Source: Microbispora sp. NBC_01189 (GTDB lineage Bacteria > Actinomycetota > Actinomycetes > Streptosporangiales > Streptosporangiaceae). Taken from it: 64,000 nucleotides of DNA. Location of the stretch: the NCBI RefSeq assembly GCF_036010665.1, contig NZ_CP108581.1:1084001-1148000 (forward strand). The letters run 5' to 3'. This document shows, in pieces, positions 10,301-18,169 of this stretch. Numbering within the stretch: position 1 is the first letter of the stretch; each line of letters starts with the position of its first letter. The notes beneath the pieces are model-generated. The model made no database searches. It was not told the origin of the DNA and saw only the letters and a list, made by a program, of their open reading frames with translations. The position numbers and the translations under genes were made by a program.

Positions 10301-11378
10301 CGTCCACGAGGCGATCCTCACCGTGACGCGCGACCTGACCCCGACCGAGATCTCGCTCAAGCAGTCCACCACCCGGCTGACCAAGGCGCTGGACGACCTC
10401 CAGGCGCAGCTCACCACCGCCGGTCAGGACTATCGGCCCGAGTGGGACGGCGCCGATGGGGTGATCGTGGTCCGCGTGGCGGACGAGGACGGGCCGCTGC
10501 CTGTGGGCGCGTTCGCCGCGAAGATGACCTCCAGCCGCAAGGATCAGCAGCAGCTGCTCAGTGAGTCCGAGCAGCGGATCCTGGAGGACGCGCTGCTCAC
10601 CCGGCTGGCTCAGCAAATCCACGACCGCACCGTGGACGCCCGCGACCTGATCCGGCGGATGAACACCGAGATGCGCTCGCGCCGGATGTCATCGGGGACC
10701 ACGGTCGGTGTGAGCTGGCAGCTCGCCGACAATCTGGAGGACGAGCAGCGGGCTGTCTGCGGTCTGCTCGACGCCGACGCGGCCCGGCTCGGCCCGGACG
10801 AGCTGAGCCGGATGCGCGGCCACTTCGCCACCCAGATCAAGAACGCCCGGGCCCGCGAACGTGAGCTGCCCTACCGAGAGCTGCTCACGAAGGTGCTCGA
10901 CTACCGCCGGTGGCGGCAGTTCACCTTCCAGCTCGTCCGGCCCGGCGGTGCCGAGGAACGCCTCACCCGCGCTAAGCACAGCCGGCTGTCCGGCGGCGAG
11001 CAATCGGTGTCGCTGCACCTGCCGCTGTTCGCCGCCGCGCACGCCATGCTCAACTCGGCGCGGCCCGACGCGCCACGGCTGCTCGCCCTGGATGAGGCGT
11101 TCGCCGGGGTGGACGACACCGGGCGCAGCGAGCTGATGGGCCTGGCCGCCCAGTTCGACCTGGACCTGTTCATGACCGGGTACGACCTGTGGGCCACGCA
11201 TGCCGCGGTGCCCGCTGCGGCCCACTATGATCTGGCCCATTCCCCGATGGAGCACACTGTCAGCGCGCTGCTGCTCGTCTGGGACGGCGCCGAACTACTC
11301 GCCGACGATGCGGGAGAACTGACCGTCGCGCTGGGCTCGCCCGGCACCAGGCGTGTCGAGGCGAGCATCGTTGGATGA
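7326..11378 (+). CDS. jetC: Wadjet type III JetC-like SMC ATPase (TIGR02680)
   Basis: This 1350-residue SMC/Rad50-like motor is translated from a GTG overlapping the jetB stop. Walker A is GPNGSGKT at residues 33-40. The ABC signature LSGGEQ is at 1221-1226 and Walker B (LLALDEAF) has its acidic pair at 1256-1257. Between them lie two long Ala/Glu/Arg-rich coiled-coil arms (about 230-560 and 690-960) around a hinge-like segment. In Wadjet the SMC complex extrudes DNA loops and identifies small circular DNA for cutting by JetD. The length suits a full-size JetC. The protein is intact, with no frameshift. The stop lies inside the jetD reading frame, keeping the four-gene block translationally coupled. 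Confidence 0.93.
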   Translation: MTRYVPTRAGIINLWDYRDEEFTFANGWLILRGPNGSGKTKALEVLFPFVLDGRIDPKRLNPFASEDRTMKSNLLFRGQDSALGYVWLELRHRDTGEAVTVGIGLHAQRHRDTPVRWHFVAEGRVGADFSLLTADDRPMSKKQLTEELGEHALTATPSDYRHAIDQRLFGLGRERYEQLITLILTLRRPQLAKNLDPGKLSDTLTDGLRPVDDDLIAEASRSFDDMETVQRTLEGLVAADEATQSFLSSYTTYLRTHARWAADALTRRREDVAAHRTALSTAAATLTTAKQAQAEAEETLSVSEDALAGLRARLEQLKSSAAYQALEQLADLERLVRTCAETAAAARTELDRRAAATQKTRVELATAQRLLAELEGAVSRAATDLADEAAAAGITWSPADAGPAGFTDRVGGRVASRTGDLRAVRAAIATQQKAEQTRDLARIALDQALATAARAELAEAEAAKGVAAAREDARIQLAAWGERHRDVPADIQPLAEALEEAGEPDAPSLDAVFGAATAQAVQDLRDAQAQLKSERAATERERAQIKGERAEIAAEHDDAPPAFAARTAERDGKAGAPFWRLVRFAGHVGDDHAAAVEAALEAANLLDAWVTPAPERVAAGDSEGYLVPGAPVTPSLADLLVPEEETPVPAERITAILRSVALGGEADDDRPMISPDGRFAQGIQVGAHHKDHAEYIGATARARRRAVRLAECDARIAALTETIAGLDRRSALTESALEAISTARAALPKTGPIVSALREHEGAAGRLRATRETADSAQSGYDEAVAACGAAERALRRAGAEHSLDPAVVDEVAQAVQRFETMAGALTGRRREEARQRDAVEGSTERLESAADDEAAAAQTEQGARRRHTEEAAKLDALQQTMGAEAGQVLAEVQLAETGIIAASREAESARTAERTALTEVATAQAKLTAAQESLRVAAGEARETAKALAPFAQRELLDVLKCPPGLGWPAQEADWLGSGSGEWELPPEVTAVHEAILTVTRDLTPTEISLKQSTTRLTKALDDLQAQLTTAGQDYRPEWDGADGVIVVRVADEDGPLPVGAFAAKMTSSRKDQQQLLSESEQRILEDALLTRLAQQIHDRTVDARDLIRRMNTEMRSRRMSSGTTVGVSWQLADNLEDEQRAVCGLLDADAARLGPDELSRMRGHFATQIKNARARERELPYRELLTKVLDYRRWRQFTFQLVRPGGAEERLTRAKHSRLSGGEQSVSLHLPLFAAAHAMLNSARPDAPRLLALDEAFAGVDDTGRSELMGLAAQFDLDLFMTGYDLWATHAAVPAAAHYDLAHSPMEHTVSALLLVWDGAELLADDAGELTVALGSPGTRRVEASIVG

Positions 11379-12588
11379 GCTGCGGGGTGTGGAATGGCAG
11401 CGTCTCCTGGCCGCGGCCCGGCGCAGGCTGGAGCAGACCGGGGGCGTGATCGACGGTGCCGTCGGGCTCGCCAACCCGTCCGAGGCCGAACGTCGGCTGA
11501 TCATCGGCATCACCGGGACCTACCGCCCTGAGACCGTCAAACGGCTGACCGTCTCACTGGCGGACCTCGACGACGCCCTCGTGAAAATGCACGGCATGGG
11601 CCTGCTCCAGGCGCTGGCTTCGGTGGGGGGTCCGGTCCGGGACCGGCCCGCGGAGCGAGCCGCGGAGGTTTCCGGCAGGCAGGCGTTGGTGGCCGCGGCT
11701 CAGTCCGCGAGGTGTGCTTCGGAACCCTGGTTCGCCGAGTGGCTGTCGGCGATCACTGCGGACGGCACGCTCACCCGCATGGTCCGGCGCGGTGACACCC
11801 ACCTGATCAGGCAGGCGGCAGCCGTACTCGACCTGTTGCCCGCAACCTTCGTCCCGCTTCCCGTCCTGGCCGAGTCGGCCACCGGCGACACCAAGGCGCT
11901 CGTTGCCGGCAGCCCGCTGGCGACGCTCGTGCTGCGCGCCCTGGCGCTCCGGTCCGGTTCTCCTGCTCCGCCTTCGGGCAGGGCGGGGCAGCGGGTGCTG
12001 TGGGAGTCGGCCGGTGTGATCGTCGACGACCTGGCCAGCCAGGTCCTGGTGCTCAACGTCACGACCCGCGGCGACAATGTGGTCTCCAGATGGCTGGACG
12101 ACGCCGCCGCGTTCGGGATCCCGTTCCGGCTTACCCTCCAGCAGCAGAGGGAGCACCCGGTCGTGCCGGTCGCCGAGGAGATCTTCGTCTGCGAGAACCC
12201 CGCCGTGCTCCGCGCGGCTGCGGCCGAACTCGGGGCCCGGTCAGCCGCCCTGGTCTGCACAGAGGGGATCCCGTCGGCTGCCTGCCACAAGCTGCTCGCC
12301 ACGGCGACGGCAGCCGGGTCACGACTCCGCTGGCGGGCCGACTTCGACTGGACGGGGCTGCGCATCGTAGAGGCGGCAGTCGTACGGCATGGCGCGTCGC
12401 CCTGGCGGATGGGGGCGACTGACTACGCGGCCGGCTTGGTCGAAGGCGAGTCCACCCCGCTCACCGGCAGCAGGTCCGGCAGCCCCTGGGATCCAGCCCT
12501 CGCCGAGGCGATGGCCGCCGAGGGCCGGGCCGTCATGGAGGAACGTCTCATCCCAATACTCCGCACCGACCTCTCGCCTGACGCCTGA
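11353..12588 (+). CDS. jetD: Wadjet type III JetD-like TOPRIM nuclease (DUF3323/DUF2399)
   Basis: This 411-residue protein ends the Wadjet block. It has an N-terminal DUF3323-like region and a C-terminal DUF2399 TOPRIM domain. The TOPRIM glutamate is E281 in VCENP, and the DxD motif is D330-F-D332 in DFDWTG, so the metal-binding residues are present and the nuclease looks active. JetD cleaves DNA held by the SMC complex. The listed GTG gives a 26-base overlap with jetC. TTG at 11371 would give an 8-base overlap and is a realistic alternative start. The gene is followed by a convergent AAA ATPase after 52 bases. Doubt lies only in the N terminus. Confidence 0.88.
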   Translation: MSRRASLDELRGVEWQRLLAAARRRLEQTGGVIDGAVGLANPSEAERRLIIGITGTYRPETVKRLTVSLADLDDALVKMHGMGLLQALASVGGPVRDRPAERAAEVSGRQALVAAAQSARCASEPWFAEWLSAITADGTLTRMVRRGDTHLIRQAAAVLDLLPATFVPLPVLAESATGDTKALVAGSPLATLVLRALALRSGSPAPPSGRAGQRVLWESAGVIVDDLASQVLVLNVTTRGDNVVSRWLDDAAAFGIPFRLTLQQQREHPVVPVAEEIFVCENPAVLRAAAAELGARSAALVCTEGIPSAACHKLLATATAAGSRLRWRADFDWTGLRIVEAAVVRHGASPWRMGATDYAAGLVEGESTPLTGSRSGSPWDPALAEAMAAEGRAVMEERLIPILRTDLSPDA

Positions 12589-12597
12589 AGGTTGTCA

Positions 12598-12616
12598 TTG
12601 ACGCGAGTGCGTTTTT
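12598..12616 (+). terminator. Weak terminator-like hairpin after jetD
   Basis: A short stem, ACGC-GAGT-GCGT, is followed by a run of five T residues between the convergent jetD and AAA ATPase genes. The stem is only four to five pairs, but T runs are rare in this genome, so it may end the Wadjet transcript. Confidence 0.3.
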
Positions 12617-12640
12617 GACGAGTTCGGCATAGTCGACAGC

Positions 12641-14062
12641 TCACGCCCTACGCCATGCGCTGAGCAGTTCCTCGGGGCCGTATGCCGCCTGGAGCCCGGA
12701 ACAGCTGGTCCCGTTCCGGGAGACCGCTACGAGCGGCACCGGCTCGTCGGTGATCGCCGCCCGGTGCTTCTGCAGCGCGGCCAGGTCGTGGCTGTCGAAC
12801 GCGGAGTTCTCCAGCCACTTGATCGAGCCGAGGAAGAGCAACTGCTTGGCCACCGGTTGCCTGTCGACACCCACCAAGTCGATTTCGACGTCATTGCTGC
12901 GGGTCCAGTACCCGCCGATCGCCGGGGTGGCGGGCAGGAGCCCGTCCGGCAGGAGACGGGCGAGGGATTCCCGGATGAGGGGCTCGATCGCGCGGCCGCG
13001 CCAGCTCGTCCACTGCTCCTTGATCCGGCTCAGCGTGAGATCTCCCCGCATCCGCTCGATCTCCGCCATGTGCGGATCCAGAAACGCGAGCCAGAACCGC
13101 AGGTAAGGATCGGCCACTCGGTAGCGGCGTTCCTTCGACGGCCGCAGCGAGAACGGCAACTCGGCCGCCACCACCCGTTTCTCGGTCAGGACATCCGTAG
13201 CTCGAGTGAGAGTGGTGTGGGCGATGCCGCCGGCGGCGCGCGCGATGTTGGTAAAGGTGCGTTCCCCGGCTCCAATGGCCCGGAGGACTTCCCTGCTCAT
13301 CGCCTGCGGTGGAAACTCCGCGGCCAGTGAGCGCTCGGCGGAGACCAGCAGCGCCGAGATGGGGTTGTCCAGCGAGTCGCGGAGGAATTCCCAGACATCC
13401 GCTCCAGCCTGCCACTCCGCGCAGATCAGCGGGAGACCTCCCGTGATCAGGGCGGCGTCGAAGGCGGCGGCCGGCGGAAGGCTGAGCATCTCGCCGATGT
13501 CAGCGGGGTTCAGCGGCCCCACGATCATTTCGCGGCCCCGTTGGTGGAAGGGGCGGTCGTAGCTGTTCAGCGCCTCCATCATCGACAGGTCGGATCCGAC
13601 CAGGAGGAGAAGTACCGGCTTGCGGCTCAACGAGCGGTCCCATGCGCGCTGGAGCATGCCCTCGAAGGCGTCGACTCGGTCCATGAGATACGGGACCTCA
13701 TCGATGACGACCACGCTCGGCCTGTCATTGGGCAGGATCTCTGCAAGCAGCCTGAATGCCGCATTCCACTGCTCCGGGGCCTCCTCCGAGAACACTTCTC
13801 GCTCCGGCAGCGTGGATCTGGCGACGGCGTCGAGCAACTCCGCCAGTTCGTTCTCCGCCGTGCCACCCGCCGCGGTGAAGAAGAGATTCGGCGTCTCTGT
13901 GAGCCGGAGGAACTCCTCGACGAGGCTCGACTTGCCGACCCGCCGCCTCCCCCGGATGAGGATGCATTGACCTGGTCTGGCCGACCCGGCGGCATCGCGA
14001 ACTGCGTGGAAGGCGTTACGGAGCACGTTCAGCTCCCGGTCCCGCCCGATGAAACGGCGCAT
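12641..14062 (-). CDS. AAA ATPase with DUF234-like C-terminal domain
   Basis: This is a 473-residue P-loop ATPase of the archaeal-ATPase/AAA_14 type. It opens with FIGRDREL, then has Walker A (GRRRVGKSS, about residues 38-46) and Walker B (VVIDEVPYL, near residue 120). A winged-helix segment follows, and a DUF234-like C-terminal part contains RYRVADPYLRFWLAF. A Shine-Dalgarno GAGGG precedes the ATG. Such ATPases occur singly in mobile and defence regions and their roles are mostly unknown. It converges on jetD but has its own palindrome-rich promoter, so it is probably an independent gene of the same island. No toxin or nuclease domain is visible. The ATPase call is firm and its function is open. 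Confidence 0.85.
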   Translation of the reverse strand: MRRFIGRDRELNVLRNAFHAVRDAAGSARPGQCILIRGRRRVGKSSLVEEFLRLTETPNLFFTAAGGTAENELAELLDAVARSTLPEREVFSEEAPEQWNAAFRLLAEILPNDRPSVVVIDEVPYLMDRVDAFEGMLQRAWDRSLSRKPVLLLLVGSDLSMMEALNSYDRPFHQRGREMIVGPLNPADIGEMLSLPPAAAFDAALITGGLPLICAEWQAGADVWEFLRDSLDNPISALLVSAERSLAAEFPPQAMSREVLRAIGAGERTFTNIARAAGGIAHTTLTRATDVLTEKRVVAAELPFSLRPSKERRYRVADPYLRFWLAFLDPHMAEIERMRGDLTLSRIKEQWTSWRGRAIEPLIRESLARLLPDGLLPATPAIGGYWTRSNDVEIDLVGVDRQPVAKQLLFLGSIKWLENSAFDSHDLAALQKHRAAITDEPVPLVAVSRNGTSCSGLQAAYGPEELLSAWRRA

Positions 14063-14078
14063 GGCACACCCTCAAACG

Positions 14079-14115
14079 ATGGTATCGCTAGAGATACTAT
14101 CGCTATCGATACCAT
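14079..14115 (-). promoter_or_regulatory. Nested palindromes upstream of the AAA ATPase gene
   Basis: ATGGTATCG at 14079-14087 is the exact reverse complement of CGATACCAT at 14107-14115. The 19-base spacer carries further GATAC/GTATC half-sites and a second TATCGCTA. The cluster lies 17-53 bases upstream of the ATPase start, where its promoter must be, so it is a probable operator for an unidentified repressor. The rest of 14116-14207 shows nothing. Confidence 0.6.
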
Positions 14116-14207
14116 TGCGCCCACCGAGCGCGACACTGCGGGGCGGGATCTTCCGACGCGCGGTCCCCGCCCTCCACGTAGGCTGCGTACCGGCTTGATC
14201 GCTGAGG

Positions 14208-15023
14208 CTACTTCAGGAACTCCCGCGCGCCGCGCAGCCTGGTCGTGAGATGCCGCTGAGTGTGGCGGCAGTCCAACCGGACGTCGATCGGCCCAGGCAC
14301 GCCGGTGTCGGCGCGCCGGCCGGATGGGAGGCGAGCCGGATCGAGCCCGTCCCGCCGTGCGATCAGGCGCCCGAGCTCGTACCGGCTCATCGCATCGGCC
14401 CCTGCCGCGTGATGTACTCCGGCGCGATCAGATCTCGCGAGCTCCAGAAGGGCCGCCGCCAGATCACTCACATGCACCGGGCAGCGCACGTCGTCGGTGA
14501 ACAAGACCCCTTTCGCGTCACCCGCGGCAAGCGCATGCACCCTGCTTTCGTGTACGGAGCCGCCGTCACCGATTATCAGAGAGGTCCTGACGATCACCGC
14601 CGTGGGATCGATCACCTGCACGGCCACCTCCGCGGCGGCCTTCGCCGCTCCGTACGGGGTGACCGGATCGGGGACGCAGTCTTCCTTGTAGGTGATCGCC
14701 TCTCCGGAAAACACGGCGTCGCTGGACACGTGCACCAAGCGCCCGCCTTTCCCGGACGTCGCCACGGCCACGTGAGCGGCGCCCACAGCGGTCGTCTCCC
14801 AGTCCGGCTGGCGGAAGGCCGCGTTGACGACGACGTCGGGCTTGAGCACGCCGATCAAGCCGAATACGGCCGTACGGTCACGGACGTCAAGCGGCAGCCA
14901 CTCGACTTCCGCCGTCCCCGGCCGCGTCAGGTAGGTGGCGGCTACGACATGCCCGTTCGTCGTGGCCTGCCGTACGGCTTCGCCGCCGAGAAGGCCGCTG
15001 CCGCCCACGATGAGGATTCGCAC
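14208..15023 (-). CDS. RmlD-like NAD(P)-dependent sugar nucleotide reductase (extended SDR)
   Basis: This 271-residue protein starts at GTG. The N-terminal Rossmann motif is GGSGLLG (residues 7-13) and the catalytic YxxxK is YGAAK near residue 128, with the preceding HVSSDAVFSG segment supplying the Ser/Thr region. This layout is that of dTDP-4-dehydrorhamnose reductase (RmlD) and related SDR proteins. No other rhamnose or deoxysugar genes lie nearby, so the substrate cannot be assigned and it may be a stand-alone oxidoreductase. It is divergent from the ABC transporter operon. Confidence 0.8.
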   Translation of the reverse strand: MRILIVGGSGLLGGEAVRQATTNGHVVAATYLTRPGTAEVEWLPLDVRDRTAVFGLIGVLKPDVVVNAAFRQPDWETTAVGAAHVAVATSGKGGRLVHVSSDAVFSGEAITYKEDCVPDPVTPYGAAKAAAEVAVQVIDPTAVIVRTSLIIGDGGSVHESRVHALAAGDAKGVLFTDDVRCPVHVSDLAAALLELARSDRAGVHHAAGADAMSRYELGRLIARRDGLDPARLPSGRRADTGVPGPIDVRLDCRHTQRHLTTRLRGAREFLK

Positions 15024-15074
15024 GGCTGCGAGGGTAGTGGACGATCAGATGGAGGACGCTTCGGCGAGCGTCCT

Positions 15075-15087
15075 TTGACATTTGTCA
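15075..15087 (+). promoter_or_regulatory. Palindrome TGACA-TT-TGTCA overlapping a -35 box, ABC/two-component operon
   Basis: TTGACA (15075-15080) overlaps the inverted repeat TGACATTTGTCA (15076-15087), 83 bases before the ABC ATPase start. The operon ends in a NarL-type response regulator, so this is a plausible autoregulatory site. A matching -10 box is not obvious. Confidence 0.5.
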
Positions 15088-15169
15088 TCGTGGCGATCCG
15101 CGAGACCCATGTCGATCTCATGGCATCGACGACTACAGCGGGAACCGGCGGAGAACCCACCCTTGAGCC

Positions 15170-16150
15170 ATGACGACGGACGTACGGGAAACGGCGGTCG
15201 CCCTGGACGTGGCGATCGCGGCGAACGGGCTCAGGCAGAGGTACGGCGAGTTCGAAGCCGTCAGGGGCGTCTCACTGACCGTCCGCAGGGGCGAGCTGTT
15301 CGCCCTGCTCGGCACCAACGGCGCCGGGAAGACCACGACGATGGAGGTCCTGGAGGGCTATCGCCCCGCCACCTCCGGCACCGTCGAGGTGCTGGGGATG
15401 GATCCGTACCGCAGGCGCCGGGCGCTCAGCCCGCGGGCCGGGATCATGCTGCAAGAGAACGGCCTCCTCTCCGACCTGACGGTGGCCGAGACCATCGGGC
15501 TGTGGCGTGACCTGCACGCGAACCCTCGCTCTCCGGACGAGTCGCTGGAGCTGGCCGGGCTGGCCGACAAGGCGCGGGTCAGGGTACGGCAGTTGTCCGG
15601 CGGCCAGAAGCGCAGGCTCGACCTGGTGCTGTCGGTCATCGGCCGTCCCGAGGTGCTGTTCCTGGACGAGCCCACGACCGGGATGGACCCCGAGGCGCGC
15701 CGCACGACCTGGGGCCTGATCCGCGACCTGGTGAGGGAGGGCACGACCATCCTGCTCACCACGCACTACCTGGAGGAGGCCGAGCACCTCGCGAGCCGGC
15801 TCGCCGTCATGCACGAGGGCGAGATCCGGGTCGAGGGCACGCTGGAGGAGGTCATCGGCAGGCAGGGCGACCGCGTCTCCTTCCGGCTGCCGCCGGAGAT
15901 CCCGCTGGACGTCCTTCCGCGGATCGGCGGCCACGCCCCCACCGTCGCCCTGGTGGGCGGAACGCCCGTCGTCACGTACACGATCACCGGCGGCGACCAG
16001 GCCACGCGGGCGCACGCGGCGCTGGTGCCGCTGTTCGCCTGGGCCGCGGAGCGCGGCGTCACGCTCGAACGGCTCGCCGTCCGGACCGCCTCGCTCGAGG
16101 ACGTCTTCCACTCCGTGGTGCACAAGTCCGTGGTGAAGGAGGCCGCATGA
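15170..16150 (+). CDS. ABC transporter ATP-binding protein
   Basis: This is a 326-residue ABC ATPase. Walker A is GTNGAGKTTT (about residues 48-57), the signature is LSGGQKRR, Walker B is VLFLDEPTTGMDP, and the H-loop histidine is in LLTTHYLEEAEHL. The C-terminal 80 residues are the accessory domain typical of ABC-2 drug and lantibiotic exporters. Its stop overlaps the permease start (ATGA). The order ATPase-permease-histidine kinase-response regulator resembles the linearmycin-resistance (Lnr) and YvfRSTU groups of Bacillus, so export or sensing of a membrane-active compound is a reasonable inference. Confidence 0.93.
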   Translation: MTTDVRETAVALDVAIAANGLRQRYGEFEAVRGVSLTVRRGELFALLGTNGAGKTTTMEVLEGYRPATSGTVEVLGMDPYRRRRALSPRAGIMLQENGLLSDLTVAETIGLWRDLHANPRSPDESLELAGLADKARVRVRQLSGGQKRRLDLVLSVIGRPEVLFLDEPTTGMDPEARRTTWGLIRDLVREGTTILLTTHYLEEAEHLASRLAVMHEGEIRVEGTLEEVIGRQGDRVSFRLPPEIPLDVLPRIGGHAPTVALVGGTPVVTYTITGGDQATRAHAALVPLFAWAAERGVTLERLAVRTASLEDVFHSVVHKSVVKEAA

Positions 16151-16944
16151 ACGACGTGGCGCAGGCGGTGCGGCTGGCCCGCGTCGACCTCACTCTTGTC
16201 TTCCGCAACCGTACGGCGTTCGTGAACGCGGTACTGCTGCCGCTGCTGATCGCCGGGGCGCTCGCGTCCAACGGCGTCGGCGGAGGGACCGCCGACATCC
16301 CGGCGACGCAGTACGTGATGACCGGGATGATGGCCTTCATCCTGATCTTCGCGACGTTCATGAACCTCGCCGGCTTCTACACCTCCCGTCGCGAGGAGAT
16401 GGTGCTGAAGCGCCTGCTCGGCGGGCCGGCCACCAAGGCGGCCATCCTCGGCGGCAGCGCCCTCGGCGCGACCGCCGTGTATCTCGGCCAGGTGGTGATC
16501 CTCTGTGGGCTCACATCCGCCGTCATGGGCACCGGGGCCCCGGCCGACGTCCCGCTGCTGCTGCTCGCCGCGCTTCTCGGCGCGGCCTTCTTCTCTTTAC
16601 TCGCCATGGCCGTCTCCGGCCTGTCCTCTACGGGGGAGATGGCGCAGATCGCGACGCTGCCGGTCGTGCTGCTCCTGGTCGGCGGCTCGCCGGTGATGCT
16701 GCCGCCGGAGGTGCTGCCACCGGCGCTGCGTACGGCGATCGAGTTCCTGCCGATGACGCCGATCGTGGAGATCATGCGCACCGCCTACCTCGGGCTGGAC
16801 TACATCGGCGCCGGTCACGAGCCGCTCGGCCCCCTGGAGCGGTGGGGCGCCGCACTGCCCTCCCTTGGCCTGCTCGCCGTATGGATCGCGGTCGCCGCCC
16901 TGCTGGCCCGGGCGTTCTTCCGCTGGGATCCGCGCCGGGGCTGA
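16147..16944 (+). CDS. ABC-2 type transporter permease
   Basis: This 265-residue integral membrane protein has about six hydrophobic segments, including VNAVLLPLLIAGALA, MMAFILIFATFMNLAG, LLLLAALLGAAFFSLLAM and a last one near the C terminus. The sequence ...TSRREEMVLKRLLGGP between the second and third segments is characteristic of ABC-2 permeases. The gene starts inside the stop of the ATPase gene, and the histidine kinase follows 16 bases later, so the four genes form one operon. Confidence 0.9.
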   Translation: MNDVAQAVRLARVDLTLVFRNRTAFVNAVLLPLLIAGALASNGVGGGTADIPATQYVMTGMMAFILIFATFMNLAGFYTSRREEMVLKRLLGGPATKAAILGGSALGATAVYLGQVVILCGLTSAVMGTGAPADVPLLLLAALLGAAFFSLLAMAVSGLSSTGEMAQIATLPVVLLLVGGSPVMLPPEVLPPALRTAIEFLPMTPIVEIMRTAYLGLDYIGAGHEPLGPLERWGAALPSLGLLAVWIAVAALLARAFFRWDPRRG

Positions 16945-16960
16945 TAGGTAAGGTTGGGTC

Positions 16961-18169
16961 ATGAACGCCGGGATCAAGCGGGCGCGTCACATCACCTTCT
17001 GGACCCTGGCCCTCGAGTTGGTGTTCGCGTGGCTCGGCCCGGTGATCCAGATCGTGGTGGAGTTCAGGACCGAGGGCGGGGCCGGCTGGAGCCGTCTCGC
17101 CCTCGTGGCCGTCGGTCTTCCCGTCTTCAGCTGGCTGTTCCTCCGCGCCGTCCGCTCCACCGTCGACGGCCGGCCCGCCGTACGAGAGGTCGTCGGCTCC
17201 GGCGCGGTCGCCCTGGTGATGATCGTCCTCGGAGCGGTCCTCGTGACGGATGCGCCCGAGGTGGTGTCCGCGATGCTGCCGTTCTCCTGGAGCACGCTGA
17301 CCATGACGTGGACCGGGGTCGCGGTGCTCGGGGTGAGCGCCCGGACCGCCGTCGCGCTGACGGCGGGCGCCGTGGGCGGGTACGCCGCCCTCGACTTCCT
17401 GCTGATTCCCGGCTTCGGCGAGCAGCAGCGCGCCGATCTCTTCCTCTATCTGCCGATGCTGGCGCTGCTCCCCTACAGCAACCGGCTCTGGCTGTGGATC
17501 TATCGCTTGATCATCCAGGTCGACGAGGGCAGGAAGGCGCAGGCCGAGCTCGCCGTGACCGAGGAACGCCTTCGATTCGCCCGGGATCTGCACGATCTGG
17601 TCGGCCACAGCCTCTCCGCCATCGCGGTCAAGAGCGAGCTCGCGGTCAGGCTCGCCCGCGCCGCCCCCAGCCAGGCGACCGAGGAGATGACGGCGGTGCG
17701 CGGGCTGGCCAAGGACGCCCTGCGGGAGATCCGGGAGGCCGTGCGGGGCTACCGCGCCATCGATCTTTCCGCCGAGCTGGGCAGCGTGCGGGCCGTGCTG
17801 GAGGCGGCGAACATCCGGTGCACTCTCGATCTGCCGGAGCGGAATCCGCCGGGCGAGGCGGCCACGCTGCTCGCGTGGGTGGTCAGGGAGGGCGCCACCA
17901 ATACGCTGCGGCACAGCGCCGCGACCCGGTTCCGCGTCACGCTGAGGCTGACCGGCGCGACGGCGGTGCTGGAGATGGTGAACGACGGGGTCGGCGAACA
18001 GAGCGCCGACGACGGCGGCGGCACCGGTCTCATCGGCCTGAGCGAACGGCTGGCCACCGCCGGCGGCAGCCTGACCGCCCGACCGACCGGTTCGGGGGAG
18101 TTCGTCCTGCGGGCCGTCGTGCCGACGACCGACCACGCGCACATCCTCACCGAGGTGGTGGCCCGATGA
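16961..18169 (+). CDS. NarL-family sensor histidine kinase (HisKA_3 type)
   Basis: This is a 402-residue kinase. The first 180 residues hold four to five transmembrane helices with no large extracellular loop, so it is of the intramembrane-sensing or DesK-like kind. The HisKA_3 box is ARDLHDLVGHSL with the phospho-acceptor His211. The HATPase_c domain near the C terminus has a glycine-rich GGGTGLIGLSERL. It overlaps the response regulator gene by four bases and lies downstream of an ABC exporter that it probably controls. Confidence 0.92.
   Translation: MNAGIKRARHITFWTLALELVFAWLGPVIQIVVEFRTEGGAGWSRLALVAVGLPVFSWLFLRAVRSTVDGRPAVREVVGSGAVALVMIVLGAVLVTDAPEVVSAMLPFSWSTLTMTWTGVAVLGVSARTAVALTAGAVGGYAALDFLLIPGFGEQQRADLFLYLPMLALLPYSNRLWLWIYRLIIQVDEGRKAQAELAVTEERLRFARDLHDLVGHSLSAIAVKSELAVRLARAAPSQATEEMTAVRGLAKDALREIREAVRGYRAIDLSAELGSVRAVLEAANIRCTLDLPERNPPGEAATLLAWVVREGATNTLRHSAATRFRVTLRLTGATAVLEMVNDGVGEQSADDGGGTGLIGLSERLATAGGSLTARPTGSGEFVLRAVVPTTDHAHILTEVVAR

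Noticed and set aside
7239-10622. 1127-codon open frame on the minus strand
   Set aside because: It lies opposite jetC. Long antisense frames are expected in GC-rich DNA and the translation has no recognisable domain.
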